A stretch of 64,000 nucleotides of DNA, taken from positions 25,009-89,008 of the forward strand of contig JAJYOG010000005.1 in NCBI GenBank assembly GCA_021785935.1, written 5' to 3'. Source of the stretch: Actinomycetes bacterium. GTDB lineage: Bacteria > Actinomycetota > Thermoleophilia > BMS3ABIN01. A program made the translations under genes and the position numbers. The notes beneath the pieces were generated by a model, which did not search any database, was not told the DNA's origin, and saw only the letters and a list, made by a program, of their open reading frames with translations. This document shows positions 37,555 to 47,068 of the stretch, piece after piece; the first letter of the stretch is position 1, and each line of letters starts with the position of its first letter.

Positions 37555-39317
37555 GGCTTTACCAAATTCATCTGCAATTCATCCTCGCAGACGCCGCAAT
37601 CCCCGCAAGGTCCCCAACGGCAATCGAGTGTCGCTTCTCCGCTCTCGGCCTTCTTGTTTTCTTCCAGCAGAAATTCACGGTCGACGCGGGAATCGATGTC
37701 ATCCCAGGGCAATGCCGCGTCCAGCGCAAAAGAGCGGGTCGCCTCCTGCTCGATGCCGCTGCCGATAGCGACGAACCCGGCTTCCCAGGCTTCAAAATTG
37801 AAATGCTCACTCCAGGCGTCGAAGGCGGCGCCGGCGCGCCAGGCGGCTTCGATCGCCCCGGCGGTCTCCTCCCGCCCACGGGCGATAGCGCTTTCCACCA
37901 GGCTGGGCTCAAGATCGTGCAGGCTCAGCTTGATCTGTTTGCGCGGCATGTTCCGCCGCAAAAATTCATGCTTGCCGGCCAGTTCCTCGCGTCCGTTCAT
38001 GCCAGCCCACTGGAAGGGCGTGTGCGCCTTGGGCGCAAAACTGGCGATGCTGACGTTGATCTGTACCCGGCCGGCGGCGGCTTCCTGACGGCCGATCCGC
38101 CGGGCCGCAGTAGCGATGTCGATTATTCCCTGAAGGTCAGCTTCGGTTTCGGTAGGCAGGCCAATCATGAAGTAAAGCTTCACGGTGGTGCGGCCACCGC
38201 GGAATGCTTCGGCTAGAGCTTCCTGGATGTCTTCACCGCTCACCTGCTTGTTGATGACATCCCGCAGCCGCTGGCTGCCGGCCTCCGGCGCCAGTGTAAT
38301 CGATCCCTTACGTGATGACGTGCACCCCGCCATGCGGATTGCCGCCGGATCAACTCTCAGCGACGGCAACGAGACTGTCAGCCGCGGCATCGACTGGGCC
38401 AGCCGCGCGAGCACCTCCTGGATACAACTGTAGTCGGTCGTCGAGAGCGAGCTGAGCGAGGCCTCTTCATAACCGGTGGCCGCCACCATTTCCGTGACGG
38501 CCCGCTGGATGTCGTCGGCCGGGCGTTCCCGGACCGGCCGGTACCAGTTTCCCGCCATGCAAAAACGGCAACCCCGGGTGCAGCCGCGCATAATCTCGAA
38601 CGTAGCACGATCATGGACGGCCGCCATCGAGGGAATGACCGGTTTCAGCGGAATCATCGAATAATCAAGTTCGCTTACCGCCGCCCGCCTGGTGAGGCCC
38701 GGCGTCGCCGGAACATAAATGCCTTCCATGCCGGCCAGTTTCTTTAAGAGTTCCCCGCGCGGTGTTCCCTTTTCGGCTTCGCAAACCCTGAGCATCTCCG
38801 GCACGACCTCCTCGCCGTCGCCGATGATAAAAAAGTCGAAAAATCTCGCTACCGGAATGGGATTGCTGGCACAGGGGCCGCCCGCAAAAACCAGGGGGTC
38901 GCCGTCGCCCCGATCCTTCCAGTGCAGCGGTACTCCGGCAAGATCGAGCATGTCGAGTATGTTGGTATAGGTAAGCTCGTGCTGCAGGGTAAATCCCCAA
39001 AGGTCCGCGCCCGCGACCGGCTCCCAGCTCTCCAGGGAGAAGAGCGGTACGCCATTTTCACGCATTAGCCCGGACATATCCGGCCATGGGCAATAGGCAC
39101 GCTCGGCCCAGACACGTGAATGATGATTGATAAGCGAGTAGATAATCTGTACTGCCTGGTTGCCGGTACCGATCTCGTAAACGTCGGGGTAGCTGAGGAT
39201 GACCCGCAGGGGGTATTCCTGCTTGATGACGCTGCCGACCTCGCCGCCGATATAACGGGCGGGCTTCTCCACCCTCTCGAGGAGGCTTTCGATGCTTTGT
39301 TTGAGTGTTTTCGTCAC
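37551..39317 (-). CDS. TIGR03960 B12-binding-like radical SAM protein
   Basis: 588 residues. An N-terminal B12-binding-like (Rossmann) part contains the LSYPDVYEIGTGNQAV block, followed by the radical SAM core with CTRGCRFC, whose cysteines C246, C250 and C253 hold a 4Fe-4S cluster. GKHEFLRRN and the C-terminal part have CGDCGVC, a possible second metal site. The paired TIGR03936 protein follows, as in Gram-positives. The substrate is unknown. A GTG start at 39317 begins inside a T-arm-like DNA segment. Confidence 0.9.
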   Translation of the reverse strand: MTKTLKQSIESLLERVEKPARYIGGEVGSVIKQEYPLRVILSYPDVYEIGTGNQAVQIIYSLINHHSRVWAERAYCPWPDMSGLMRENGVPLFSLESWEPVAGADLWGFTLQHELTYTNILDMLDLAGVPLHWKDRGDGDPLVFAGGPCASNPIPVARFFDFFIIGDGEEVVPEMLRVCEAEKGTPRGELLKKLAGMEGIYVPATPGLTRRAAVSELDYSMIPLKPVIPSMAAVHDRATFEIMRGCTRGCRFCMAGNWYRPVRERPADDIQRAVTEMVAATGYEEASLSSLSTTDYSCIQEVLARLAQSMPRLTVSLPSLRVDPAAIRMAGCTSSRKGSITLAPEAGSQRLRDVINKQVSGEDIQEALAEAFRGGRTTVKLYFMIGLPTETEADLQGIIDIATAARRIGRQEAAAGRVQINVSIASFAPKAHTPFQWAGMNGREELAGKHEFLRRNMPRKQIKLSLHDLEPSLVESAIARGREETAGAIEAAWRAGAAFDAWSEHFNFEAWEAGFVAIGSGIEQEATRSFALDAALPWDDIDSRVDREFLLEENKKAESGEATLDCRWGPCGDCGVCEDELQMNLVKP

Positions 39318-39345
39318 CAGGATTCGAACCCGGGATGACCGCGAG
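39317..39345 (-). other. tRNA T-arm-like fragment
   Basis: The minus strand reads CCGGG, TTCGAAT, CCTGG, a 5-bp stem with the tRNA T-loop consensus, flanked by GTCAT and TGACG. It resembles the last third of a tRNA, but no matching acceptor 5' strand or anticodon arm lies nearby, and the upstream gene ends only a few bases away. Confidence 0.45.
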
Positions 39346-39350
39346 GGCCG

Positions 39351-40244
39351 CTAGCCTCTGAGTTTCTTGAGCTTGTCGACCAGCGGCGACAGCCGCGACG
39401 GCGTCACTCGCATCGAGCTGTCGAAATAGGCATGGGCGGCTTCACCGAGGGCACGGGTACCGCTCCAGGCAACGCCACCCTTGACTACCCAGCCGGGACC
39501 TGGCAGAAAATCCAGGAGCTGGCGGGCAATCGCCCTGAAACCAAAACCGCTGCCGATGACCCCTAAAAGCTCAATTGCGCGTTCAGCGCCGACGGTCTCA
39601 CCATGTGCCGCGGCAATGCGCAGAATCATCCTTGCCTCATTCAGCGTCATCACCGGCATGTCGGCTCCGGGGATGATGAAAAGACAGCCGACAACCGCGT
39701 TTTGCCGCGAAGTCCGCCGGATCAACTGCCGGCAGGCTTCCCGCCTCAGTACTGGCAGTTGCGCCGCCAGCGCCACGGCGCCCTCGTCGGCCGCATCCGA
39801 TACTGCCTCGGCCAGAACATCGGCCGGCAAAATCCCGCCTGGAGACATGCCAACAACGTGCCTGGGACCAACGCCCGGGAAAGATACCTCAATGCCAGGC
39901 GCCTCGGTTAAAACCACGATCGCCTGGGCGCCAGCCCGTTCGGCTTCGGCCAGGCGTTCGTTAAAAGCCCCTGAATCCATTTCCTTGGTGGAAATAACGA
40001 TGATGACTACATCGCCTTCGCCGACATGGGTAAGCGGCGGCAGGGGTTCTTCTTCTCCGCCGGCCACGGCATCGAGCAGACAGACCGTCTGGCCGGGGGC
40101 TCCCGCGGTCAGAGTATCGAACACCGCCGTCACGGCCTTGCGGTCCGATCCGGTGATGAGCACACGGGTCGCGCTCTCGCTCTGCTGGCGGATATCGCGC
40201 ACAGCCGAGTATATTTTCATCGGTTTAAGCGGTAGTTTGGGCAC
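39351..40244 (-). CDS. DUF697-containing protein with a GTPase-like N-terminus
   Basis: 297 residues from the GTG at 40244, chosen because GGAGGTACAGGC precedes it. The N-terminal part (about 10-160) is Rossmann-like but lacks a P-loop; LITGSDRKAVTAVFD holds its place. The C-terminal DUF697 region contains FIIPGADMPVMTLNEARMILRIA and IGSGFGFRAIARQLLDF, two apolar helices typical of the family. It overlaps rodA by 20 bases. Function unknown; its location points to envelope work. Confidence 0.72.
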   Translation of the reverse strand: MPKLPLKPMKIYSAVRDIRQQSESATRVLITGSDRKAVTAVFDTLTAGAPGQTVCLLDAVAGGEEEPLPPLTHVGEGDVVIIVISTKEMDSGAFNERLAEAERAGAQAIVVLTEAPGIEVSFPGVGPRHVVGMSPGGILPADVLAEAVSDAADEGAVALAAQLPVLRREACRQLIRRTSRQNAVVGCLFIIPGADMPVMTLNEARMILRIAAAHGETVGAERAIELLGVIGSGFGFRAIARQLLDFLPGPGWVVKGGVAWSGTRALGEAAHAYFDSSMRVTPSRLSPLVDKLKKLRG

Positions 40245-41385
40245 GCCTGTACCTCCTGTCACCCGCCAGCCTGCTGCGCACGTGTACGCTCTCAAGCAGA
40301 CCGATGGCCAATAGATTTGCCACCATGGAACTCCCGCCATAGCTGACGAAGGGCAGCGGGATGCCCGTGATCGGCATAATGCCGATGGTCATGCCAATGT
40401 TAACAAAAACCTGAAACAGCAGCATACTGACTACGCCACCGGCGATAAGACTGCCAAAAAGGCTCTCCGAGATAATGGCGATCCTGAGGCCCCTCCAGAT
40501 AACCAGCACGTAGAGGGCCATCAGGATTGTGATGCCGATAAAGCCCAGCTCCTCCCCCAATACCGAGAAAACAAAATCGGTGTGATGCTCGGGCAGGAAG
40601 TTAAGCTGTGTCTGCGTTCCCTGATAGAGGCCCTTGCCGGCCATCATCCCTGAGCCGATTGCGATCTTCGACTGTAGCAGATGATACCCCGAACCGCTGG
40701 GATCATGTTCGGGATGCAAAAAGACCAGCAGCCGGTCGATCTGGTAGGGCTTGAGGATCTGAATGCCAATCAGGGGCAAAACCTCGATTATCATTACCAG
40801 GGATCCGGTGATAGCGGCAATAATGACGCCGAAATGTAGCCAGCGCGTGCCATAAAGGAACAGGAGCGCCATGGTCACGGCCGCCAGCACCAGCGCCGTT
40901 CCGAAATCAGGCTGGATAAAAACCAGCAGGGCGGGAATGGCGGCGATGCCGAGCGTTGTCAGAGTCGTCTGTGACTCCAGCTCGCCCCGGCCCCTCTCCG
41001 AAAGATAGGCGGCGAGCACCACAATCATGCCTACCTTGGCGATCTCTGATGGCTGCAGGTTGAAGAAGCCCAGGGGAATCCAGCGCGTGGACCCCTTAGC
41101 CTCGGCGCCAACAATGAAGACCAGCAGGATCAAGCCGATGATGCCAAAGAAAATGTGTTGGCGATAGTTGCGGAGGCCACGAAAATCCATAAAGGCCAGC
41201 ACCGCCATCAAGACCGTCCCGATCGATGCAGCCGCCAGTTGCACCTTGACATAATAGAACGGGCTTGGCAGGTTGGGATCGGAGTGAGTGGCGCTGTAAA
41301 TAATCAGGGAACCGTAGGCGACCAGGACGGCCACGGCTGCCAGCAGGGCGTAATCAAAGTGTCGCAGATAAGTACGGAACTCCAA
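40225..41385 (-). CDS. rodA: rod-shape SEDS glycosyltransferase RodA
   Basis: 386 residues with about ten spans. SEDS signatures are present: FNLQPSEIAKVGMIVVLAAYL, FLPEHHTDFVFSVLGEELGFIG and VNIGMTIGIMPITGIPLPFVSYGGSS. RodA polymerises peptidoglycan glycan strands with PBP2 during side-wall growth. It follows mrdA by 6 bases. Confidence 0.94.
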   Translation of the reverse strand: MEFRTYLRHFDYALLAAVAVLVAYGSLIIYSATHSDPNLPSPFYYVKVQLAAASIGTVLMAVLAFMDFRGLRNYRQHIFFGIIGLILLVFIVGAEAKGSTRWIPLGFFNLQPSEIAKVGMIVVLAAYLSERGRGELESQTTLTTLGIAAIPALLVFIQPDFGTALVLAAVTMALLFLYGTRWLHFGVIIAAITGSLVMIIEVLPLIGIQILKPYQIDRLLVFLHPEHDPSGSGYHLLQSKIAIGSGMMAGKGLYQGTQTQLNFLPEHHTDFVFSVLGEELGFIGITILMALYVLVIWRGLRIAIISESLFGSLIAGGVVSMLLFQVFVNIGMTIGIMPITGIPLPFVSYGGSSMVANLLAIGLLESVHVRSRLAGDRRYRRAQTTA

Positions 41386-41391
41386 CTTTTA

Positions 41392-43266
41392 TCACCCGCC
41401 TGCCGGTGTTGCCGACGGTTGCGGATAAATTCCCTCGAGCACCTTGCGGGCTGTCGGCGCCGCCACGGAACCACCGCCGCCGCCCTGCTCGATCAAAACA
41501 ACAACAACGTACTGGGGATTGTTTGAGGGAGCATAGGCCGCGTACCAGGCATAGTCGGACTTACCCGTCACCTGCGCGGTGCCGGTCTTGCCTGAAACCG
41601 GCGTGTTGAAACCGACCCAGGTATCGCCAACGGTCGTTCCGGACGCGGTCGCTCCCGCCAGGCCATCCTGGATGGCGTGAAGATTATCGCTGCTGATCGG
41701 CAACTGCATGGCATCCTGCGGCTCCAGGCTGGCCGCGGTTTTCCCGGTTACCTGGTCTTCGACCCGCAGTCCCACATGCGGCGTGACCATCCTGCCGCCG
41801 TTGGCGATAGTGCTGTAAACGGAGGCAAGCTGCAGCGGCGTCAGCAGAATGTCCCCCTGTCCAATGGAAAAGTTGACACTGTTACCCGGCATCCACATCT
41901 TGTCGATATCGGTCTCGCCGGTACGGGCCTTCCAGTCCGGATCGGGAATGCGCCCAACGGCTTCGCCGGGAAGATCGATTCCGGTTTCCTTGCCGAGGCC
42001 CAGTGTACGCGACCAGTTCTGCATGCCGAGGCTGTTGGCTTTATAGAAGCGGTAACCAACGTTGTAGAAATAAGTATCACAGGACATGACGATCGCTTTT
42101 TTGAGGTCGACGTCGCCGTGAGTGCCCCAGCATTTAAACGGTTGTGACAGCACGTCCCAGACTCCGGTGCAGGTGAAATCGGTCAGCTGGGAAATTATGC
42201 CTTCCTGCAGACCAGCGATGGCGGTCACCACTTTGAAGGTAGATCCCGGAGGATACTGGCCCGACATCGCCCGGTTGAGCAGCGGATCGCCGGAGCCTTC
42301 CTGCGTCAGCTGCTGATAGGCGCTATCGCTCATGCCGCCGACCCAGACCTTGGGATCGTACGTAGGCATGCTGGCCATCGCTAGGACCTCACCGGTCTGG
42401 GGATTCATGACGATCGCGGCGCCGCCATTGGCCGGATAATTTTTTTGATGCGCCAGGTCGATGCCCCAGTTCAGCGCCGCTTCCGTGGACTTCTGGATAT
42501 TTGAGTCGACCGACAGCACCACGTTGTTTCCGGGCTGCGATTTAATATTCTTGATGTCGCTCTTGGGCCGGCCAGCGGCGTCGACCTCAACCTCGCGGCC
42601 ACCGTCAATCCCCTTTAAATATTTGTCGAACTGGAACTCGACCCCATCCTTGCCGATCTCGTCGCCAGCCTTGTAGCCCACGTACCTCGGTTCGGCAAGC
42701 TCCTTCTCGTCGATCTGGCCGACGTGACCCAGGAGGTGCGCCGCCTCGGTGGCGCCGGGATACTCCCGCAATGGAAATTTTTTGATATCGACGCCTGGAA
42801 AATAAAGCGGTATACGCTCGATCAGGTAGCTCTTCATCTCGGGAGTGATATCCTTCTTGACCACCACGGAGCTGTAAGTATCTTCCTTGTGGAGATCAAG
42901 CTGCTTCTGGATCTCCTCGTAAGGGACCTGGATGATCTTGCTAAGCTCGGTCAGCTCCTGCTGCGGATCTTTAAGCGCCGGCGGAAATACGGTCACGGCC
43001 AGGCCGGCCCGGTTGTCCACCAGTGGCACCTTGTTGCGATCATAGATGATCCCGCGCGGAGCCTCTTCGACGATAAACCGTGTGCGGTTATCTTCGGCCA
43101 TGGCCACGTACTGGTCGCCTGAAAGTATCTGTAAAAACCAGATGCGGAAGATCAGGACGGCAAACAGGAGAACAGCCATGCCGCCGAGAATGCCGGCCCT
43201 CAAGGCGATGGAAGGCAACTGGCGGTCATTTTTCTTGCGGGGTTTGCTACTCAGTAAAGAGCCCAC
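41392..43266 (-). CDS. mrdA: penicillin-binding protein 2 (class B)
   Basis: 624 residues from the GTG at 43266, preceded by GGAGGTGAAAAGC; this start overlaps mreD by 20 bases. One N-terminal span (about 25-45), a dimerisation region, then the transpeptidase domain with STFK (in YPPGSTFKVVTAI), SCD and KTGT. It makes peptide cross-links with RodA in elongation. A longer frame to 43302 is possible but lacks a ribosome site. Confidence 0.94.
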   Translation of the reverse strand: MGSLLSSKPRKKNDRQLPSIALRAGILGGMAVLLFAVLIFRIWFLQILSGDQYVAMAEDNRTRFIVEEAPRGIIYDRNKVPLVDNRAGLAVTVFPPALKDPQQELTELSKIIQVPYEEIQKQLDLHKEDTYSSVVVKKDITPEMKSYLIERIPLYFPGVDIKKFPLREYPGATEAAHLLGHVGQIDEKELAEPRYVGYKAGDEIGKDGVEFQFDKYLKGIDGGREVEVDAAGRPKSDIKNIKSQPGNNVVLSVDSNIQKSTEAALNWGIDLAHQKNYPANGGAAIVMNPQTGEVLAMASMPTYDPKVWVGGMSDSAYQQLTQEGSGDPLLNRAMSGQYPPGSTFKVVTAIAGLQEGIISQLTDFTCTGVWDVLSQPFKCWGTHGDVDLKKAIVMSCDTYFYNVGYRFYKANSLGMQNWSRTLGLGKETGIDLPGEAVGRIPDPDWKARTGETDIDKMWMPGNSVNFSIGQGDILLTPLQLASVYSTIANGGRMVTPHVGLRVEDQVTGKTAASLEPQDAMQLPISSDNLHAIQDGLAGATASGTTVGDTWVGFNTPVSGKTGTAQVTGKSDYAWYAAYAPSNNPQYVVVVLIEQGGGGGSVAAPTARKVLEGIYPQPSATPAGG

Positions 43267-43834
43267 GCTTTTCACCTCCAAGCCACCAGCGGCTGACAAC
43301 AAATATTGGCGCCGCCAGCAGCGCGTTCAGGACAGCGGTCGGTAAGACGATCCTGAGCAGGATGAAACCCACGGAAGACTCAATCCCGAGCAGAAACATG
43401 ATAACGGCATGCAGAACCTGCACTACCGCGGTACAGACGAAAACGGTAAAGACCGGCGGAAACCACGAAGACGGATCGACCCCTTCGGCGTAACGGCCGC
43501 TAAAATAGCCCGCAAGCGTGAACAGGAATGATGAAATACCCAAGGTCTGAAACAGGGCGATGTCGATCAGGAGCCCGGCGGCGAAACCGACGGTGGCGCC
43601 CCATAGCGGCCCTCGCAGTATCGCCAGGCAGACAACCGTTATCAGGGCCACGTCCGGCTTGGCTCCCAGGACGGTCAGATAAGGCGCGACTGAAGTCTGG
43701 ACAACAATCGCCACCAGGACCAGCGCAAAAACCTTCAGGGGGAGGATCGATCCCTCGGGTGAGGCTGATAATGATGCCGCCTCCTCGTTGCGGTGTAATA
43801 TCTTCAAACGCTTTTTAGGAAAACGCGGGGCCAT
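43247..43834 (-). CDS. mreD: rod-shape determining protein MreD
   Basis: 195 residues with five or six apolar spans and a hydrophilic N-terminus of about 30 residues. VGFAAGLLIDIALFQTLGISSFLFTLAGYFSG, broken here for length, is the best-conserved segment of the family. It lies directly after mreC, their stop and start sharing bases. MreD is a membrane partner of MreC in the elongasome. Confidence 0.88.
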   Translation of the reverse strand: MAPRFPKKRLKILHRNEEAASLSASPEGSILPLKVFALVLVAIVVQTSVAPYLTVLGAKPDVALITVVCLAILRGPLWGATVGFAAGLLIDIALFQTLGISSFLFTLAGYFSGRYAEGVDPSSWFPPVFTVFVCTAVVQVLHAVIMFLLGIESSVGFILLRIVLPTAVLNALLAAPIFVVSRWWLGGEKRGLFTE

Positions 43835-44706
43835 TAATGTTCCTTCTCGACAAGCGGCGGCTGGTCCGCGCCCGGAGGCGGAATCAGCACCATTACTTCC
43901 TCAAGCCTGCCGAAATCGACAAACGGCGTGATAGATACACTCTTGAAATATTCGGTTTCCTGGTCGGCGGTCTCATCGACGACGCCGATCTGGATTCCCT
44001 TGACGAAAAGCTTTCCTACTCCGGATGTAACGACAACATCATTCTTCTGAACCTTCTGGTTCTTGTCGACGAAATCCATCTCCAGCAGTCCATTGATGCT
44101 GCCCATGACTGTTCCGGTTGAGGCGGTGCCGTTTTGTAGTTTGGCTTCCACATGGCTGTTCTGATCGATGATGAGGAGCACCTGGGAGGAGTTGCTGGTC
44201 ACGGCCGAAATCTGGCCGACGAGCCCCTGGCCGCTCACCACCGTCTGCCCCAGCGCAATTCCGGCGTCCGTGCCGCGGTTGATGGTGATGGTGGCATTCC
44301 AGGCCGAGCCCGAGCGCCCGATGACGCGGGTGGGCACGAACTTGTAATCCTGAGGATAGGAAGGCTGATTAACGAACCCGAGCATGTCCCGCAGCCGTTT
44401 GTTCTCTTCGGATTGCTCGCGGAGAGAGACCACTTCGGTACGCAGCCGGTCCGACTCTTCACGCAAACGTTCGTTCTCACTTTGGGCCGAGAAGAGATTG
44501 GTAACCCATTCGAAGGAATTGCGAAACGGATCCAGAGCCGTTGAGACTCCGGATTCAACCGGAGAGATCACCCGAAGCCCGCCCCTTTGGGTGGAGTGGA
44601 GAACGCCCCCCACGGGTTCGCGGAAGTACCAGGTGAGCATTGCCATGGATACCAGCAGCAAGGCCGCCAGCACCGCTTGACGTTTAACTACAGTCTTGCG
44701 GGCCAA
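43834..44706 (-). CDS. mreC: rod-shape determining protein MreC
   Basis: 290 residues: an N-terminal membrane segment (about 9-28), a coiled coil (about 70-112) and the beta-barrel outer domain with GRSGSAWNATITINRG and GVGKLFVKGIQIG. MreC outside the membrane activates PBP2 and links it to MreB. Confidence 0.92.
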   Translation of the reverse strand: MARKTVVKRQAVLAALLLVSMAMLTWYFREPVGGVLHSTQRGGLRVISPVESGVSTALDPFRNSFEWVTNLFSAQSENERLREESDRLRTEVVSLREQSEENKRLRDMLGFVNQPSYPQDYKFVPTRVIGRSGSAWNATITINRGTDAGIALGQTVVSGQGLVGQISAVTSNSSQVLLIIDQNSHVEAKLQNGTASTGTVMGSINGLLEMDFVDKNQKVQKNDVVVTSGVGKLFVKGIQIGVVDETADQETEYFKSVSITPFVDFGRLEEVMVLIPPPGADQPPLVEKEH

Positions 44707-44728
44707 GATGAAACCTTAGGTATTGAGC

Positions 44729-45775
44729 TTAAAATCGTCTTTTTGACTTCGCGTGCCGGGAGGACTTGTGCAGCGCCTCGAATTCCTCCAGCGAACGCCC
44801 CGAGCCAACCGCCACGCATGTGAGCGGAGACTCGGCCAGGTGGATTGGCATGCCGGTCTCCTCACGGAGCCGTTCAGCCAGGCCTTGCAGAAGCGAGCCG
44901 CCGCCGGCCAGCATGACGCCGCGGTCCATGATGTCGCTGGCGAGTTCAGGCGGCGTCTTGTCGAGCGTGGTCCTGAGAGCGTCGATGATCGACGAGACCG
45001 GCTCGGCAAGAGCATCCCGTATCTCTTCCGAAGTCAAGACTATGGTCTTGGGCAGGCCGGTGACGAGGTCGCGGCCCCGGATCTCAGCCTGCTCTTCTTC
45101 CTTCAGGGGATAAGCCGAGCCAATTTCAAGCTTCAGCTCTTCCGCCGTCTGGCTTCCTATCATCAGTTTGTACTCTTTTTTAACGTGAGCCATGATCGCC
45201 TCATCCATCTCGTCGCCGCCGACGCGAATCGACTGCGAGGTGACGATGCCGCCCAGGGAGATGACGGCGACTTCACTGGTGCCGCCACCGATATCGACAA
45301 TCATGTTTCCGGTAGGTTCGCTTACAGGGAGCCCGGCGCCGATTGCAGCCGCCATCGGTTCCTCGATCAGATAACAGAGCCTGGCGCCCGCCGACAAAGT
45401 TGCTTCCTCAACGGCTCGCTTCTCCACACCGGTGACGCCCGACGGTACACAGACAACCACTCGCGGATGAGCCCAGCGGTTCTGGTGGACCTTCTGGATG
45501 AAATGGCGGAGCATCTGCTCGGTGACGTCAAAGTCGGCGATAACTCCATCCTTGAGAGGACGGATGGCGCTGATTGTTCCCGGAGTACGCCCGAGCATTC
45601 GTTTGGCCTCGGCGCCAACCGCATGTACCTCACCCGTGCGCTGGTCAATCGCCACCACAGAAGGTTCGCTGAGCACAATGCCACGGCCACGCACATAAAC
45701 AAGCGTGTTGGCAGTGCCGAGGTCGACAGCCATGTCGCGCCCGCCGAAGCCGGCAAAATAGGCAAGAAAACTTAT
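44729..45775 (-). CDS. mreB: rod-shape determining actin-like protein MreB
   Basis: The actin-like ATPase shows the phosphate loop [13 protein letters not shown], then [19 protein letters not shown] and [16 protein letters not shown]. The start is the puzzle. AAAGGAGATTCGC is placed ideally before an ATA codon at 45775 that opens [20 protein letters not shown], the expected N-terminus. The first ATG is 45733 (MAVDLG), without a ribosome site. A TTG at 45865 would add 30 non-conserved residues. It is the first gene of the mre-mrd-rod operon. Confidence 0.92.
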   Translation of the reverse strand: MSFLAYFAGFGGRDMAVDLGTANTLVYVRGRGIVLSEPSVVAIDQRTGEVHAVGAEAKRMLGRTPGTISAIRPLKDGVIADFDVTEQMLRHFIQKVHQNRWAHPRVVVCVPSGVTGVEKRAVEEATLSAGARLCYLIEEPMAAAIGAGLPVSEPTGNMIVDIGGGTSEVAVISLGGIVTSQSIRVGGDEMDEAIMAHVKKEYKLMIGSQTAEELKLEIGSAYPLKEEEQAEIRGRDLVTGLPKTIVLTSEEIRDALAEPVSSIIDALRTTLDKTPPELASDIMDRGVMLAGGGSLLQGLAERLREETGMPIHLAESPLTCVAVGSGRSLEEFEALHKSSRHAKSKRRF

Positions 45776-45888
45776 GCGAATCTCCTTTCGGGAATAGTTA
45801 CGGGTTCTTATGGTAGCAAAGAGGAAGCGCCACGGCACCCCCTCAATACCCCGAAATTGCGGCAAATATACTCTTGACGGAGCATGAT

Positions 45889-45916
45889 ATTATATAACAA
45901 TCACAGCGGGGGGCAA
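45889..45916 (-). promoter_or_regulatory. promoter of the mreBCD-mrdA-rodA operon
   Basis: On the minus strand TTGCCC (45916-45911), a 16-base spacer and TATAAT (45894-45889). It would start transcription near 45882, about 105 bases before the proposed mreB start. Confidence 0.5.
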
Positions 45917-45965
45917 AATCGTGGGTTTATACCATAAAGTAAAGGTTTATGGTTTTGAGGATCGC

Positions 45966-46586
45966 CTAAACGGCCGCTTGACCCCACTCCCGGGGAGGCC
46001 ATGATCCCTTTTCGCGCAGCATCCCTACAAGCAAGGGTACCGGCAGCCCAACGATGTTGGTATAGTCGCCTCGTATCTCGTCGACAAACGCCGAAGCCCG
46101 GCCCTGGATGGCATAAGCGCCGGCTCGTTCCCGCCACTCGCCGCTGGCAATATAAAGCTCCAGTTCCCGCTCTGTGATATTGGAGAAACGAACCTCGGTA
46201 ACGGCGTGGGCGGTTTCTTCGATTCTCTCCCCCGGCCCCTCACCTGCCCACAAAAGTGTAAGCCCGCTGTAGACCAGATGAGTCTTGCCGGACATGCGCC
46301 TGAGCAGTACGAACGCTTCGGCTTCACTCGCAGCCTTGCCAACCGATTGACCATGTACCACTACCATGGTGTCTACTCCAAGCACCGGCCTGTCGGCTTC
46401 AAGAGGGCCAATTCCGGCAATGACGGAAAATGCCTTGCCGCGGCTGTGGCGCTCCACGGTTTCGGCGGGGAGCTGGCTCAACGGATTTTCCTCGAGATAA
46501 TCAGGGATGACAACTTCGAAATCGATTCCCAATGATTCGAGCAGCGCCTTGCGCTGGGGGGACTTGGAGGCAAGATACAGAAACAT
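45966..46586 (-). CDS. maf: Maf family nucleotide pyrophosphatase
   Basis: 206 residues. LYLASKSPQRKALLESLGIDF at the start, the GVDTMVV site and YAIQGRASAFVDEIRGDYTNIVGLP near the end define Maf/HAM1-like enzymes that hydrolyse non-standard nucleotides such as dTTP/UTP derivatives. In many bacteria it precedes mreB, as here in transcription order. An AT-rich inverted repeat after it (45931-45953) may end the transcript weakly. Confidence 0.9.
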   Translation of the reverse strand: MFLYLASKSPQRKALLESLGIDFEVVIPDYLEENPLSQLPAETVERHSRGKAFSVIAGIGPLEADRPVLGVDTMVVVHGQSVGKAASEAEAFVLLRRMSGKTHLVYSGLTLLWAGEGPGERIEETAHAVTEVRFSNITERELELYIASGEWRERAGAYAIQGRASAFVDEIRGDYTNIVGLPVPLLVGMLREKGSWPPREWGQAAV

Positions 46587-46607
46587 GAGGGACCCTAAGC
46601 GCCCCCG

Positions 46608-47021
46608 CTAGACTATATCGTCTTCGCTGAAATAAAGCGCGATCTCACGCTCGGCGCTCTCGGGACCATCGGAGCCATGAACGATGTTGGCCTCGATATC
46701 CAGGCCGTAATCACCGCGGATCGTACCGGGATCGGCTGCCATCGGATTAGTAATCCCCATCATCTTGCGGGCCACCGAGATCGCCTCGGGTCCTTCCAGG
46801 ACGAAAGCCGCGACGGGACCGGACGTAATCGAGCTTACCAGATCGCCGAAAAAATCTTTTTCCTTGTGCTCGGAGTAGTGCTCCTCAGCCAGCGACCGCT
46901 CCATCTGCAGATATTTCATCGCCCTGATGCGAAACCCTTTGCGTTCGAACCTCGCCAGAATCTCGCCAACCAGGCCGCGGGCGACAGCCCCCGGTTTAAC
47001 CAGCACAAAAGTGCGTTCCAA
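46608..47021 (-). CDS. ndk: nucleoside diphosphate kinase
   Basis: 137 residues, the normal length. The active histidine is H115 in NIVHGSDGPE, and MERTFVLVKPGAVARGLVG is the usual start. It moves phosphate between nucleoside tri- and diphosphates. It lies between a zinc-ribbon protein and maf, 21 bases before maf. Confidence 0.95.
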   Translation of the reverse strand: MERTFVLVKPGAVARGLVGEILARFERKGFRIRAMKYLQMERSLAEEHYSEHKEKDFFGDLVSSITSGPVAAFVLEGPEAISVARKMMGITNPMAADPGTIRGDYGLDIEANIVHGSDGPESAEREIALYFSEDDIV

Positions 47022-47068
47022 TTTTCCTCCAGAGAAATTAGTTTTTCAGAAAACCCGGCGGCAAGCCG

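Noticed and set aside
45931..45953. ACCATAAA/TTTATGGT inverted repeat after maf
   Set aside because: A/T-rich stem without a T run on the minus strand; too weak to call a terminator.
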